Shown here: piece by piece, positions 1-4,698 of the stretch | Position numbering within the stretch: position 1 is the stretch's first letter | Layout of the letters: each line of letters begins with the position of its first letter | Assembly (NCBI GenBank): GCA_002900535.1 | Contig: MUGC01000077.1 | Location: forward strand, 1 to 5,898 | Source: Thermoplasmata archaeon M9B1D | GTDB taxonomy: Archaea > Thermoplasmatota > E2 > DHVEG-1 | Reading direction: 5' to 3' | DNA length: 5,898 nt | Made by a program: the position numbers and the translations under genes | The notes under the pieces: generated by a model | Told to the model about the DNA's origin: nothing | Database searches by the model: none | Seen by the model: only the letters and a program-made list of their open reading frames with translations

Positions 1-768
1 ATGGTTTGTACAATTCGTGATATAACAGAAAGACGAAGGGTAGAAGAAGAACTTAAAAAATCAGAAAAATTAAAAACTGAGTTTATGAACATAGCTGCAC
101 ATGAGTTAAAATCACCTGTAACTCCTATCAAAGGTTATCTTGATCTAATTCTGCAAGATGAAAAAACAAGTAAAAAAGTTAAAGACTGGGCAAAGGTTAG
201 CTTAAGGAACTCTGAAAGACTTTTACGCCTAGTCGATGATATTTTAGATGTTTCACGTCTTGATACAGATACAATGAGATTTGAAATGGAGAAATTGCTA
301 ATCGTTGAAATTCTTGACGAAATCGTTGAAGATATGAAACAACCAGTTGAGAGTAAAGGTTTAAAATTCATTACTAATATCCCAAGAAATCTACCATCAA
401 TCTTTGGGGATCGATATCGATTAGCTCAAGTTTTTAAAAATTTACTGGTAAACGCAATTAAGTTCACAGATCATGGATCAATTAGCATAAAAGCGATTAA
501 AAACAAAGATCATATATTAATTTCAATAACAGATACGGGTATCGGTATTTCAAAAAATGAAATTAAAAAAATATTCAACAAATTTTACCAAGCATACACT
601 GGTCATGACCGGAGAAATGAGGGAACTGGACTAGGCTTATTCATATGTAATGAAATATTAGACAAACATAAAGGTAAAATATGGGCTGAAAGCGAGTTGG
701 GCAAGGGCAGTACGTTTTACATAGAACTTCCTTACCTAAATAAAAATCCTACAAATACTGAAAAATAA
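1..768 (+). CDS. Sensor histidine kinase, C-terminal part (end of PAS, HisKA, HATPase_c)
   Basis: This is the transmitter part of a two-component sensor kinase, which autophosphorylates a histidine and passes the phosphate to a response regulator. Residues 1-13 (ending DITERRR) look like the last strand of a PAS domain and its usual exit motif. A linker coiled coil follows, then HisKA with the H-box around His34 (AAHELKSP). The ATPase domain shows the N-box (N147, N151), the G1 box DTGIG (178-182), an F-box region (F192-F195) and the G2 box GTGLGL (208-213), so it looks catalytically intact. No membrane segment is present in this part. A kinase should carry a full sensor domain before HisKA, so the ATG at base 1 is probably an internal Met and the gene is cut by the window edge. 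No response regulator lies nearby, so signal and partner are unknown. A zinc-ribbon gene follows on the same strand after 26 bases. Confidence 0.93.
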   Translation: MVCTIRDITERRRVEEELKKSEKLKTEFMNIAAHELKSPVTPIKGYLDLILQDEKTSKKVKDWAKVSLRNSERLLRLVDDILDVSRLDTDTMRFEMEKLLIVEILDEIVEDMKQPVESKGLKFITNIPRNLPSIFGDRYRLAQVFKNLLVNAIKFTDHGSISIKAIKNKDHILISITDTGIGISKNEIKKIFNKFYQAYTGHDRRNEGTGLGLFICNEILDKHKGKIWAESELGKGSTFYIELPYLNKNPTNTEK

Positions 769-780
769 AAAATATATTTA
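768..780 (+). promoter_or_regulatory. Candidate box A (TATA) for the zinc-ribbon gene
   Basis: An A/T-only stretch containing AATATATTTA lies about 20-26 bases before the GTG start at 795, the distance expected between an archaeal TATA element and its transcription start. This would give a leaderless or nearly leaderless mRNA. The surroundings are very A/T-rich, so the match is weak. Confidence 0.35.
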
Positions 781-794
781 TTTAATGAAAAACG

Positions 795-1145
795 GTGGTG
801 TTAAAAATCAAGAAAAAATGCCCAGAATGCAAATCAAAAGCAGTGAAGCTATACCAAAACAAAAGCTTTGACAGGCGAAGAAGATGGATTCCAACTGCTT
901 GGACTTGTACCAAATGCGGTTATACATACAATGTTGCAGTAGATACTTTAATGTACAAAATTGGAAACGAACCATATGATGAATCTTTTAATAAAAAATG
1001 CCCTAAATGCACTCTTGGTTTAGTGCGACTATACCGCCATATAAACCCTAAAAAAGGAAAGCAAAAATGGGTTAGCATGGGATGGTACTGCAATAGATGC
1101 AAATATGTATGGATGGACAAAAAAATAGAAAACTATGAAGATTAA
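795..1145 (+). CDS. Tandem double zinc-ribbon protein of unknown function
   Basis: A basic 116-residue protein made of two copies of one zinc-ribbon unit. Copy 1 has CPEC (C9, C12) and CTKC (C38, C41); copy 2 has CPKC (C69, C72) and CNRC (C99, C102). Around the cysteines both copies keep V-x-L-Y (17-20 and 77-80), W31/W92, W36/W97 and an aromatic after the last knuckle (Y43/Y104). The copies are offset by 60 residues, 61 after a one-residue insertion. Each should bind one zinc ion. The basic residues between the knuckles suggest RNA, DNA or ribosome binding, but this is inference and I do not recognise a named family. The start must be GTG at 795 or 798: a stop lies in frame at 786 and no other start precedes Cys9. 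No clear separate SD is seen, so the mRNA may be leaderless. The neighbour downstream is eL41. Confidence 0.85.
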   Translation: MVLKIKKKCPECKSKAVKLYQNKSFDRRRRWIPTAWTCTKCGYTYNVAVDTLMYKIGNEPYDESFNKKCPKCTLGLVRLYRHINPKKGKQKWVSMGWYCNRCKYVWMDKKIENYED

Positions 1146-1149
1146 ACAA

Positions 1150-1173
1150 TTTTTTAATATAAATATATTTTTT
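1150..1173 (+). terminator. T-rich candidate terminator after the zinc-ribbon gene
   Basis: Two runs of six T (1150-1155 and 1168-1173) follow the stop codon within 30 bases. Archaeal RNA polymerase terminates on oligo-T tracts in the non-template strand, often without a hairpin, and none is obvious here. The call rests on composition and position only. Confidence 0.45.
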
Positions 1174-1180
1174 CTAAAAA

Positions 1181-1191
1181 CCATTAAATAC
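1181..1191 (+). promoter_or_regulatory. Candidate box A (TATA) for the eL41 / tRNA-Trp unit
   Basis: ATTAAATA (1183-1190), preceded by an A-rich then CC stretch that could serve as BRE, would place transcription start near 1213. That leaves a leader of about 25 bases before the eL41 ATG, with a weak SD (AAGGA, 1224-1228). It is the best TATA-like element between the upstream T-tracts and eL41. Confidence 0.4.
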
Positions 1192-1237
1192 AAGAATTTG
1201 TTTTAGGGCACACTATAACTGCTAAGGAATAAATATT

Positions 1238-1336
1238 ATGAAACGTAGCTCTAGAGTCTGGAAAAAAAGACATAAAATGCGGTGGAAATGGCGAAAAAAA
1301 AGAATGCGACGTGAAAAAAGAAGTAGACGTAAATAG
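1238..1336 (+). CDS. rpl41e: 50S ribosomal protein eL41
   Basis: A 32-residue protein with 20 Lys or Arg residues and three Trp. Its core KWRKKRMRR (residues 17-25) is identical to the core of eukaryotic eL41, which is about 25 residues long and starts MRAKWRKKRMRR. eL41 is a single basic helix at the ribosomal subunit interface, the smallest ribosomal protein, found only in archaea and eukaryotes. Two starts are possible. ATG 1238 has a weak SD (AAGGA, spacing 9) and gives a basic N-terminal extension, as I recall for archaeal forms. The internal ATG 1277 aligns with the eukaryotic initiator and would give 19 residues. I prefer 1238 because the extension has the same lysine/arginine/tryptophan composition. 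The C-terminus lacks the last few residues of the human protein, and Glu26 interrupts the basic run. tRNA-Trp starts 11 bases downstream. Confidence 0.88.
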   Translation: MKRSSRVWKKRHKMRWKWRKKRMRREKRSRRK

Positions 1337-1379
1337 GTTTTTTAACTGGGGGCATGGTGTAACCCGGCATCATTGTGGG

Positions 1380-1454
1380 CTCCAGTTAAGGTATGATTAA
1401 AAAAGGGTCATCTGACTTGATGATGAATAACTGGAGCGATGACCTAAGAAGAGA
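1380..1454 (+). other. Bulge-helix-bulge splice motif of pre-tRNA-Trp
   Basis: The junctions fold as the substrate of archaeal tRNA splicing endonuclease. The 5' bulge is 1384-1386 (AG|T, cut after 1385) and the 3' bulge is 1452-1454 (AG|A, cut after 1453). The central four-base helix pairs 1380-1383 with 1448-1451, with one C-A mismatch (1382/1449). The anticodon stem flanks one side. The other side is T1387-A1447, an A-A mismatch, then AGG/CCT (1389-1391 with 1443-1445). The mismatch makes it slightly relaxed. Both bulges begin AG. Confidence 0.85.
1386..1453 (+). ncRNA. tRNA-Trp intron: box C/D 2'-O-methylation guide RNA
   Basis: The intron carries all four guide boxes: C (ATGATTA, 1393-1399, one mismatch to RUGAUGA), D' (CTGA, 1412-1415, perfect), C' (ATGATGA, 1420-1426, perfect) and D (ATGA, 1439-1442, one mismatch to CUGA). 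Both spacers are exactly 12 nt (1400-1411 and 1427-1438), the archaeal standard. The D guide 1429-1437 pairs 9 bp with 1379-1387; its fifth base before the box, G1434, faces C1382, which is C34. The D' guide 1405-1409 pairs 5 bp with 1453-1457; its fifth base, G1407, faces C1455, which is C39. In Haloferax and other archaea the tRNA-Trp intron is known to guide Cm34 and Um39 with L7Ae, Nop5 and fibrillarin, so role and targets agree. A terminal stem (1389-1391/1443-1445) closes the structure. The D' duplex is short. Actual methylation is inferred. Confidence 0.9.
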
Positions 1455-1525
1455 CCCGCCGATCTGGGTTCAAATCCCAGTGCCCCCATACTAATATAAG
1501 AATGGTGATTAATGGTTAAATATAA

Positions 1526-1534
1526 TTTTATTTT
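1526..1534 (+). terminator. Oligo-T candidate terminator after tRNA-Trp
   Basis: TTTTATTTT begins 38 bases after the tRNA 3' end and is the first T-rich tract downstream. It fits termination of the eL41/tRNA-Trp transcript, whose tRNA end would then be trimmed by RNase Z. The support is positional only. Confidence 0.4.
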
Positions 1535-1540
1535 ATATAC
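1532..1540 (+). promoter_or_regulatory. Candidate box A (TATA) for the small membrane protein gene
   Basis: TTTATATAC is close to the archaeal box A consensus and would place transcription start near 1562. The leader would be about 60 bases, ending in a good SD. The stretch 1489-1622 otherwise holds no ORF or structure that I can support. Confidence 0.5.
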
Positions 1541-1608
1541 TTAAATTATAAACAAATACAAAGAAAAAATTAAAGAAGCATTACTAATTACCCCAGACAC
1601 ATTAACAA

Positions 1609-1613
1609 AGGTG
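1609..1613 (+). promoter_or_regulatory. Ribosome binding site deciding the start of the membrane protein
   Basis: AGGTG (within AAAGGTGGAT) matches the core complement of the archaeal 16S 3' end (SD consensus GGAGGTGATC). It lies nine bases before ATG 1623. The GTG at 1611 that would lengthen the ORF is part of this site, so 1623 is the better start. Confidence 0.7.
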
Positions 1614-1622
1614 GATATAGAT

Positions 1623-1832
1623 ATGATAAAATTAAATTTAAAAAATTTCAACTTTTACACAATACTATCAATATTATTTCTACTTGCAGGTCTCCTTTAC
1701 TATATATACTGGGGAACTAGATATGGAATATGGTACGATATAGGAATATACTCAATTGTAATTGTATTAGTAATAGCAGGTATTATTGGAATATTCCTCA
1801 CTCTCATGGAAAAAGAAGAAACACAGGACTAA
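1623..1832 (+). CDS. Small two-helix membrane protein of unknown function
   Basis: A 69-residue hydrophobic protein with no recognised domain. After a short N-terminus with Lys3 and Lys7, the first membrane helix runs about 12-29. A loop rich in aromatics and glycine follows (YWGTRYGIWYDIG, 29-41), and the second helix runs about 40-61. The tail is acidic and charged (EKEETQD). A helical hairpin with both ends on one side is likely. No signal-peptidase site or cysteines are visible. The strongly patterned aromatic loop and clean SD argue for a real gene. It has its own probable promoter. It converges on gcvPB, and the two stop codons overlap (1829-1832). A role in a membrane complex is possible, but nothing here shows one. 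Confidence 0.8.
   Translation: MIKLNLKNFNFYTILSILFLLAGLLYYIYWGTRYGIWYDIGIYSIVIVLVIAGIIGIFLTLMEKEETQD
1810..1821 (-). terminator. T-rich candidate terminator for the gcvPA-gcvPB transcript
   Basis: On the - strand this reads TTTCTTCTTTTT, starting about eight bases past the gcvPB stop. It lies inside the 3' end of the convergent membrane-protein gene. A corresponding T6 run on the + strand at 1857-1862, inside gcvPB, could end the opposite transcript. There is no hairpin, so this rests on composition only. Confidence 0.35.
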
Positions 1833-3271
1833 ACCATATTCCAAGTAAGAATAGGATTTTTTGTTGCACCCACGTCATCTACACGCATAACTGGGCAATT
1901 ATTAGGCGCATTTTTTAAAGTCTCTGGATTTTCATCTGCGATTTTTATCAAAGCATTTATGTATCTATTAAGATCGTCCTTGGATTCGGACTCGGTTGGT
2001 TCAATCATAAGTGCTTCTTTAACTATTAAAGGAAAATAAACAGTTGGAGGGTGAAAACCATAGTCAAGAAGTCTTTTAGCTACATCCATTGCGCGAACAT
2101 CTTTAATCTGTTTTAATTTTTCACAACTAAGCACAAACTCATGTTTTCTAAGATTTGCATATGGCATTTCATATCTTTTTTTGTCAAGTATTTTCTTTTT
2201 CATATAATTAGAATTTAAAACAGCAGTTTCTGATACTTCCCTTAAACCATCATACCCCATCATCAAAATATAAACATATGCCTTCAAAAGAACAGAAAAA
2301 TTCCCATAAAAACCTTTGATTTTACCAATTGAATCAGGAGCATCATAATCAAGAACAAAAGTACAATCCTTTGTTTTTGCAATCCTTGGAATTGGTAAAA
2401 ATTTTTCAAGTTTAATATTAACACCAACAGGACCACTACCTGGTCCTCCTCCACCATGTGGTGTTGAAAAAGTCTTATGAAGGTTTAGATGAACTATATC
2501 AAAACCCATGTCACCGGGTCGTACCTTTCCCATAATTGCATTCATATTAGCTCCATCATAATAAAGAAGAGAACCTGCTTTATGAACCAATTTTGATATT
2601 TTGAGAATTTCTGATTCAAATATACCAAGTGTATTTGGATTAGTAAGCATAAAACAAGCAGTTTTATTGGAAAGTGTTTTTTCAAGCACATCCAAATCAA
2701 CCGTTCCTTCATTTGTTGAAGGAATCTCTATTGTTTTATATCCTGCCATAGAAACACTAGCAGGGTTAGTACCATGAGACGTATCAGGTAAAATCACTTC
2801 ATTGCGCTCATAATCTTTATTATAATCATGATATGCTCTTGTTAAAAGTAAACCAAGAAATTCTCCATGTGCACCAGCGGCAGGCTGTAAACAAAAAAAG
2901 TCCATACCTGTAATCTCACAAAGCATTCTCTCTAATTCGAACATAATCTGTAGATTTCCCTGTGCTGTTGAATAATCCTGGAAAGGATGGGTATTGCTAA
3001 ATTTATCCCAAGATGCAATCTGCTCGCAGAGTCTTGGATTATATTTCATGGTACAAGAGCCAAGTGGATAAATACCTGAATCAACACCATAATTCATTTG
3101 TGAAAGGTGATGAAAATGACGGATCACTTGTGTTTCATCAAGATTTGGGATATCATCTATTTTTGTTTTCTGAAGATTTTTTGGAATTGAATTAATTGGG
3201 GAAATACTTTCTTTTTTAATTCCAACGAGTTCTTTTAATAATGGTTCATTGTAAACAGCTGAGTGATACAT
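1829..3271 (-). CDS. gcvPB: Glycine dehydrogenase (decarboxylating) subunit 2, P-protein C-terminal half
   Basis: This is the PLP-binding subunit of the split P-protein of the cytoplasmic glycine cleavage system. With GcvPA it decarboxylates glycine and transfers the aminomethyl group to the lipoyl arm of GcvH. Its 480 residues match the usual length of GcvPB. Visible family motifs include RHFHHLSQMNYGVDSG (51-66), YPLGSCTMKYNP (68-79), the PAAGAHGE segment (130-137), DTSHGTNPASV (163-173) and YDGANMNA (238-245). NLHKTFSTPHGGGGPGSGP (263-281) contains Lys266, the expected Schiff-base lysine. The ATG overlaps the gcvPA stop by one base (TAATG), preceded by a strong SD (GGGAGGT, complement 3279-3285, spacing 7), so the two are co-transcribed and probably translationally coupled. 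gcvH, gcvT and lipoamide dehydrogenase are not in the window. It appears intact. Confidence 0.97.
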   Translation of the reverse strand: MYHSAVYNEPLLKELVGIKKESISPINSIPKNLQKTKIDDIPNLDETQVIRHFHHLSQMNYGVDSGIYPLGSCTMKYNPRLCEQIASWDKFSNTHPFQDYSTAQGNLQIMFELERMLCEITGMDFFCLQPAAGAHGEFLGLLLTRAYHDYNKDYERNEVILPDTSHGTNPASVSMAGYKTIEIPSTNEGTVDLDVLEKTLSNKTACFMLTNPNTLGIFESEILKISKLVHKAGSLLYYDGANMNAIMGKVRPGDMGFDIVHLNLHKTFSTPHGGGGPGSGPVGVNIKLEKFLPIPRIAKTKDCTFVLDYDAPDSIGKIKGFYGNFSVLLKAYVYILMMGYDGLREVSETAVLNSNYMKKKILDKKRYEMPYANLRKHEFVLSCEKLKQIKDVRAMDVAKRLLDYGFHPPTVYFPLIVKEALMIEPTESESKDDLNRYINALIKIADENPETLKNAPNNCPVMRVDDVGATKNPILTWNMV

Positions 3272-4614
3272 TATAAAACCTCCCTTAAAATAGAAACAAA
3301 ATGATTTATGTCATCGTCAGAATGAATCTCAGTCACACCTAAAAGCATGCAATCTTTCAACTCAGGGTAATTCTCGTTAAGAGCAAATCCACAATGTATA
3401 TTCTCCAGTAAAAGTCGTTTGTTAAGATTATTTACGTCAATTGGACATTTAACAACAAATTCATTAAAAAAAGAACCAGTAAATCTTAATTTAAAACCAT
3501 TAATGGAAGTTAGTTTTTCAGCAAGAAGTCTTCCTTTTTCAAAATTAGTCTTTGCAAGTTTGCTAAGGCCATTGCCACCAAGCCAAGAAAGATAAACTGA
3601 GGCAGCAAGCGCACAAAGACCCTCATTTGTACAAATATTACTTGTTGCCCTAGCACGTCTTATATGTTGCTCACGGGTTTGAAAAGCCATGCAAAATGCA
3701 CGTTTACCAGCAGCATCTTTAGTTAAGCCTATTATACGGCCTGGCATTTGCCGAATAAAATCTTTTTTACAACTGAAAATTCCAAGACTTGAACCTCCAT
3801 AATCCATAGGATTACCTAAACAACGACCTTCACCGATGACAATATCAGCATCATACTCACCTGGGGATCTAATAATTCCTAATGAAATTGGATCAACACC
3901 AGCAACAAACAAAGCACCTGCATCCTTACAAATCTTATTTATTTCTTCGACATCGTCTTCAAAAATTCCAAAAAAATTTGGGTTTTCAATATAAACGCCT
4001 GCAACATCAAAATCAACTGCTTTTTTAAGTTCTTTAAAATTAATTTTACCAGTTTTATCGTCATATGGCACTTCTTTAATTTTTAGACCTGGACCTTTGG
4101 CATAATTTTTTAAGACGCATTTTTTGTCCCATGAAATGTTATGAGGCATTACAAATGTGTTTCTTTTTGTTATCCTTGAGCACATCAAAGCTGCTTCTGA
4201 TATTGCTGTAACCCCATCATATAGTGAACAGTTTGAAACATCCATACCTGTTAATTGGGCTATCATACTTTGATATTCAAACATTGCTTGTAAAAAGCCT
4301 TGACTTGCCTCTGGTTGATATGGTGTATATGATGTAAAAAATTCTGATCGAGAAGTTATAGATTTAACAATTGCAGGGATATAATGAGGTTTAATTCCCC
4401 CTCCTAAAAAAGTAAGCATATCATTATAAGATTTGTTTTTTGATGCTATTTTTTGAAGTTTTTTTTCTGTTTCCTGTTGAGACAAACCTTTTGGAATGTC
4501 TAATTCGTTAATCTTAATTTCTTTAGGAATATCTGAAAATAAATCATTGATGTTTTTTAGATTAAGTTCTTTGAGCATTTCATTTTTTATCTCTGAGTTT
4601 GGAATGAATTTCAT
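3271..4614 (-). CDS. gcvPA: Glycine dehydrogenase (decarboxylating) subunit 1, P-protein N-terminal half
   Basis: This is the partner subunit of GcvPB in the split glycine decarboxylase of the glycine cleavage system. It has the aminotransferase-like fold but lacks the PLP lysine found in GcvPB. Its 447 residues equal the family norm. Motifs include FLGGGIKPHYIPAIV (69-83), TSYTPYQPEASQG (94-106), EYQSMIAQLTGMDVSN (113-128) and SLYDGVTA (130-137); a glycine-rich GNPMDYGGSSLGIF segment lies further on. The start is well supported: GGGAG (complement 4621-4625) sits six bases before the ATG at 4614. The gene is first of a two-gene operon with gcvPB and runs divergently from an FAH-family gene. 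No glycine-riboswitch-like structure fits in the short leader, so control is probably at the promoter. No defects are seen. Confidence 0.97.
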   Translation of the reverse strand: MKFIPNSEIKNEMLKELNLKNINDLFSDIPKEIKINELDIPKGLSQQETEKKLQKIASKNKSYNDMLTFLGGGIKPHYIPAIVKSITSRSEFFTSYTPYQPEASQGFLQAMFEYQSMIAQLTGMDVSNCSLYDGVTAISEAALMCSRITKRNTFVMPHNISWDKKCVLKNYAKGPGLKIKEVPYDDKTGKINFKELKKAVDFDVAGVYIENPNFFGIFEDDVEEINKICKDAGALFVAGVDPISLGIIRSPGEYDADIVIGEGRCLGNPMDYGGSSLGIFSCKKDFIRQMPGRIIGLTKDAAGKRAFCMAFQTREQHIRRARATSNICTNEGLCALAASVYLSWLGGNGLSKLAKTNFEKGRLLAEKLTSINGFKLRFTGSFFNEFVVKCPIDVNNLNKRLLLENIHCGFALNENYPELKDCMLLGVTEIHSDDDINHFVSILREVL

Positions 4615-4658
4615 TAAGCTCTCCCAAGCAGGTTATCAAGAATTTATTAAAGAATCTT

Positions 4659-4666
4659 ATTATAAA
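4659..4666 (-). promoter_or_regulatory. Candidate box A (TATA) for gcvPA-gcvPB
   Basis: On the - strand the sequence reads TTTATAAT, a good archaeal box A. It would start transcription near 4636, giving a leader of about 20 bases that holds the gcvPA SD. It lies within about ten bases of the opposing FAH-family box A, so the two promoters are likely to influence each other. Confidence 0.55.
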
Positions 4667-4668
4667 AT

Positions 4669-4677
4669 CTTTAAATC
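4669..4677 (+). promoter_or_regulatory. Candidate box A (TATA) for the FAH-family gene
   Basis: CTTTAAATC is centred 26 bases before ATG 4699, the spacing at which archaeal transcription would start at or next to the initiation codon. No SD precedes the ATG, which agrees with a leaderless mRNA. Confidence 0.5.
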
Positions 4678-4698
4678 ATCAGATTATATGTACCTTAT

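Larger units (their letters stand above)
1348..1488 (+). tRNA. tRNA-Trp (anticodon CCA), intron-containing
   Basis: The two exons (1348-1385 and 1454-1488) give a 73-nt cloverleaf. The acceptor stem GGGGGCA/TGCCCCC (1348-1354, 1481-1487) is perfect, with discriminator A at 1488. U8 is 1355. The D arm is short (G10-U25, U11-A24, G12-C23) and its loop holds A14, A15 and G18G19 (1366-1367 region). The anticodon stem GTGGG/CCCGC (1375-1379, 1455-1459) carries one G-U pair; the loop is C32 T33 C34 C35 A36 G37 A38. A four-base variable loop (1460-1463) allows an A15-U48 Levitt pair. The T arm is CTGGG, TTCAAAT, CCCAG. The 3' CCA is not encoded. The 68-base intron sits at the canonical archaeal site between 37 and 38. 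No TATA element lies at -26, so co-transcription with eL41 is likely. Trp identity follows from the CCA anticodon. Confidence 0.97.

Noticed and set aside
785..871. ATG at 785 opening a short frame upstream of the zinc-ribbon gene
   Set aside because: It is out of frame with the zinc ribbons, only about 28 codons long, and has no recognisable content; the cysteine-rich frame from GTG 795 is clearly the real one.
1417..1423. TTGATGA as an alternative box C'
   Set aside because: It starts with T rather than a purine, leaves only one base after D', and makes the following spacer 15 nt; ATGATGA at 1420-1426 fits every rule.
1444..1447. CTAA as an alternative box D of the intron guide
   Set aside because: The spacer would be 17 nt and the N+5 position would fall outside the anticodon duplex. 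ATGA at 1439-1442 gives 12 nt and points exactly to C34.
1611..1622. GTG 1611 as start of the small membrane protein
   Set aside because: The GTG is part of the AAAGGTGGAT ribosome binding site, which is correctly spaced for ATG 1623.
3013..3195. Open frame opposite gcvPB on the + strand
   Set aside because: It lies wholly within the conserved coding sequence of gcvPB and has no motif or start signal of its own.
4615..4640. Glycine riboswitch in front of gcvPA
   Set aside because: The predicted leader is only about 20 bases, far too short for the aptamer, and no conserved core is visible.
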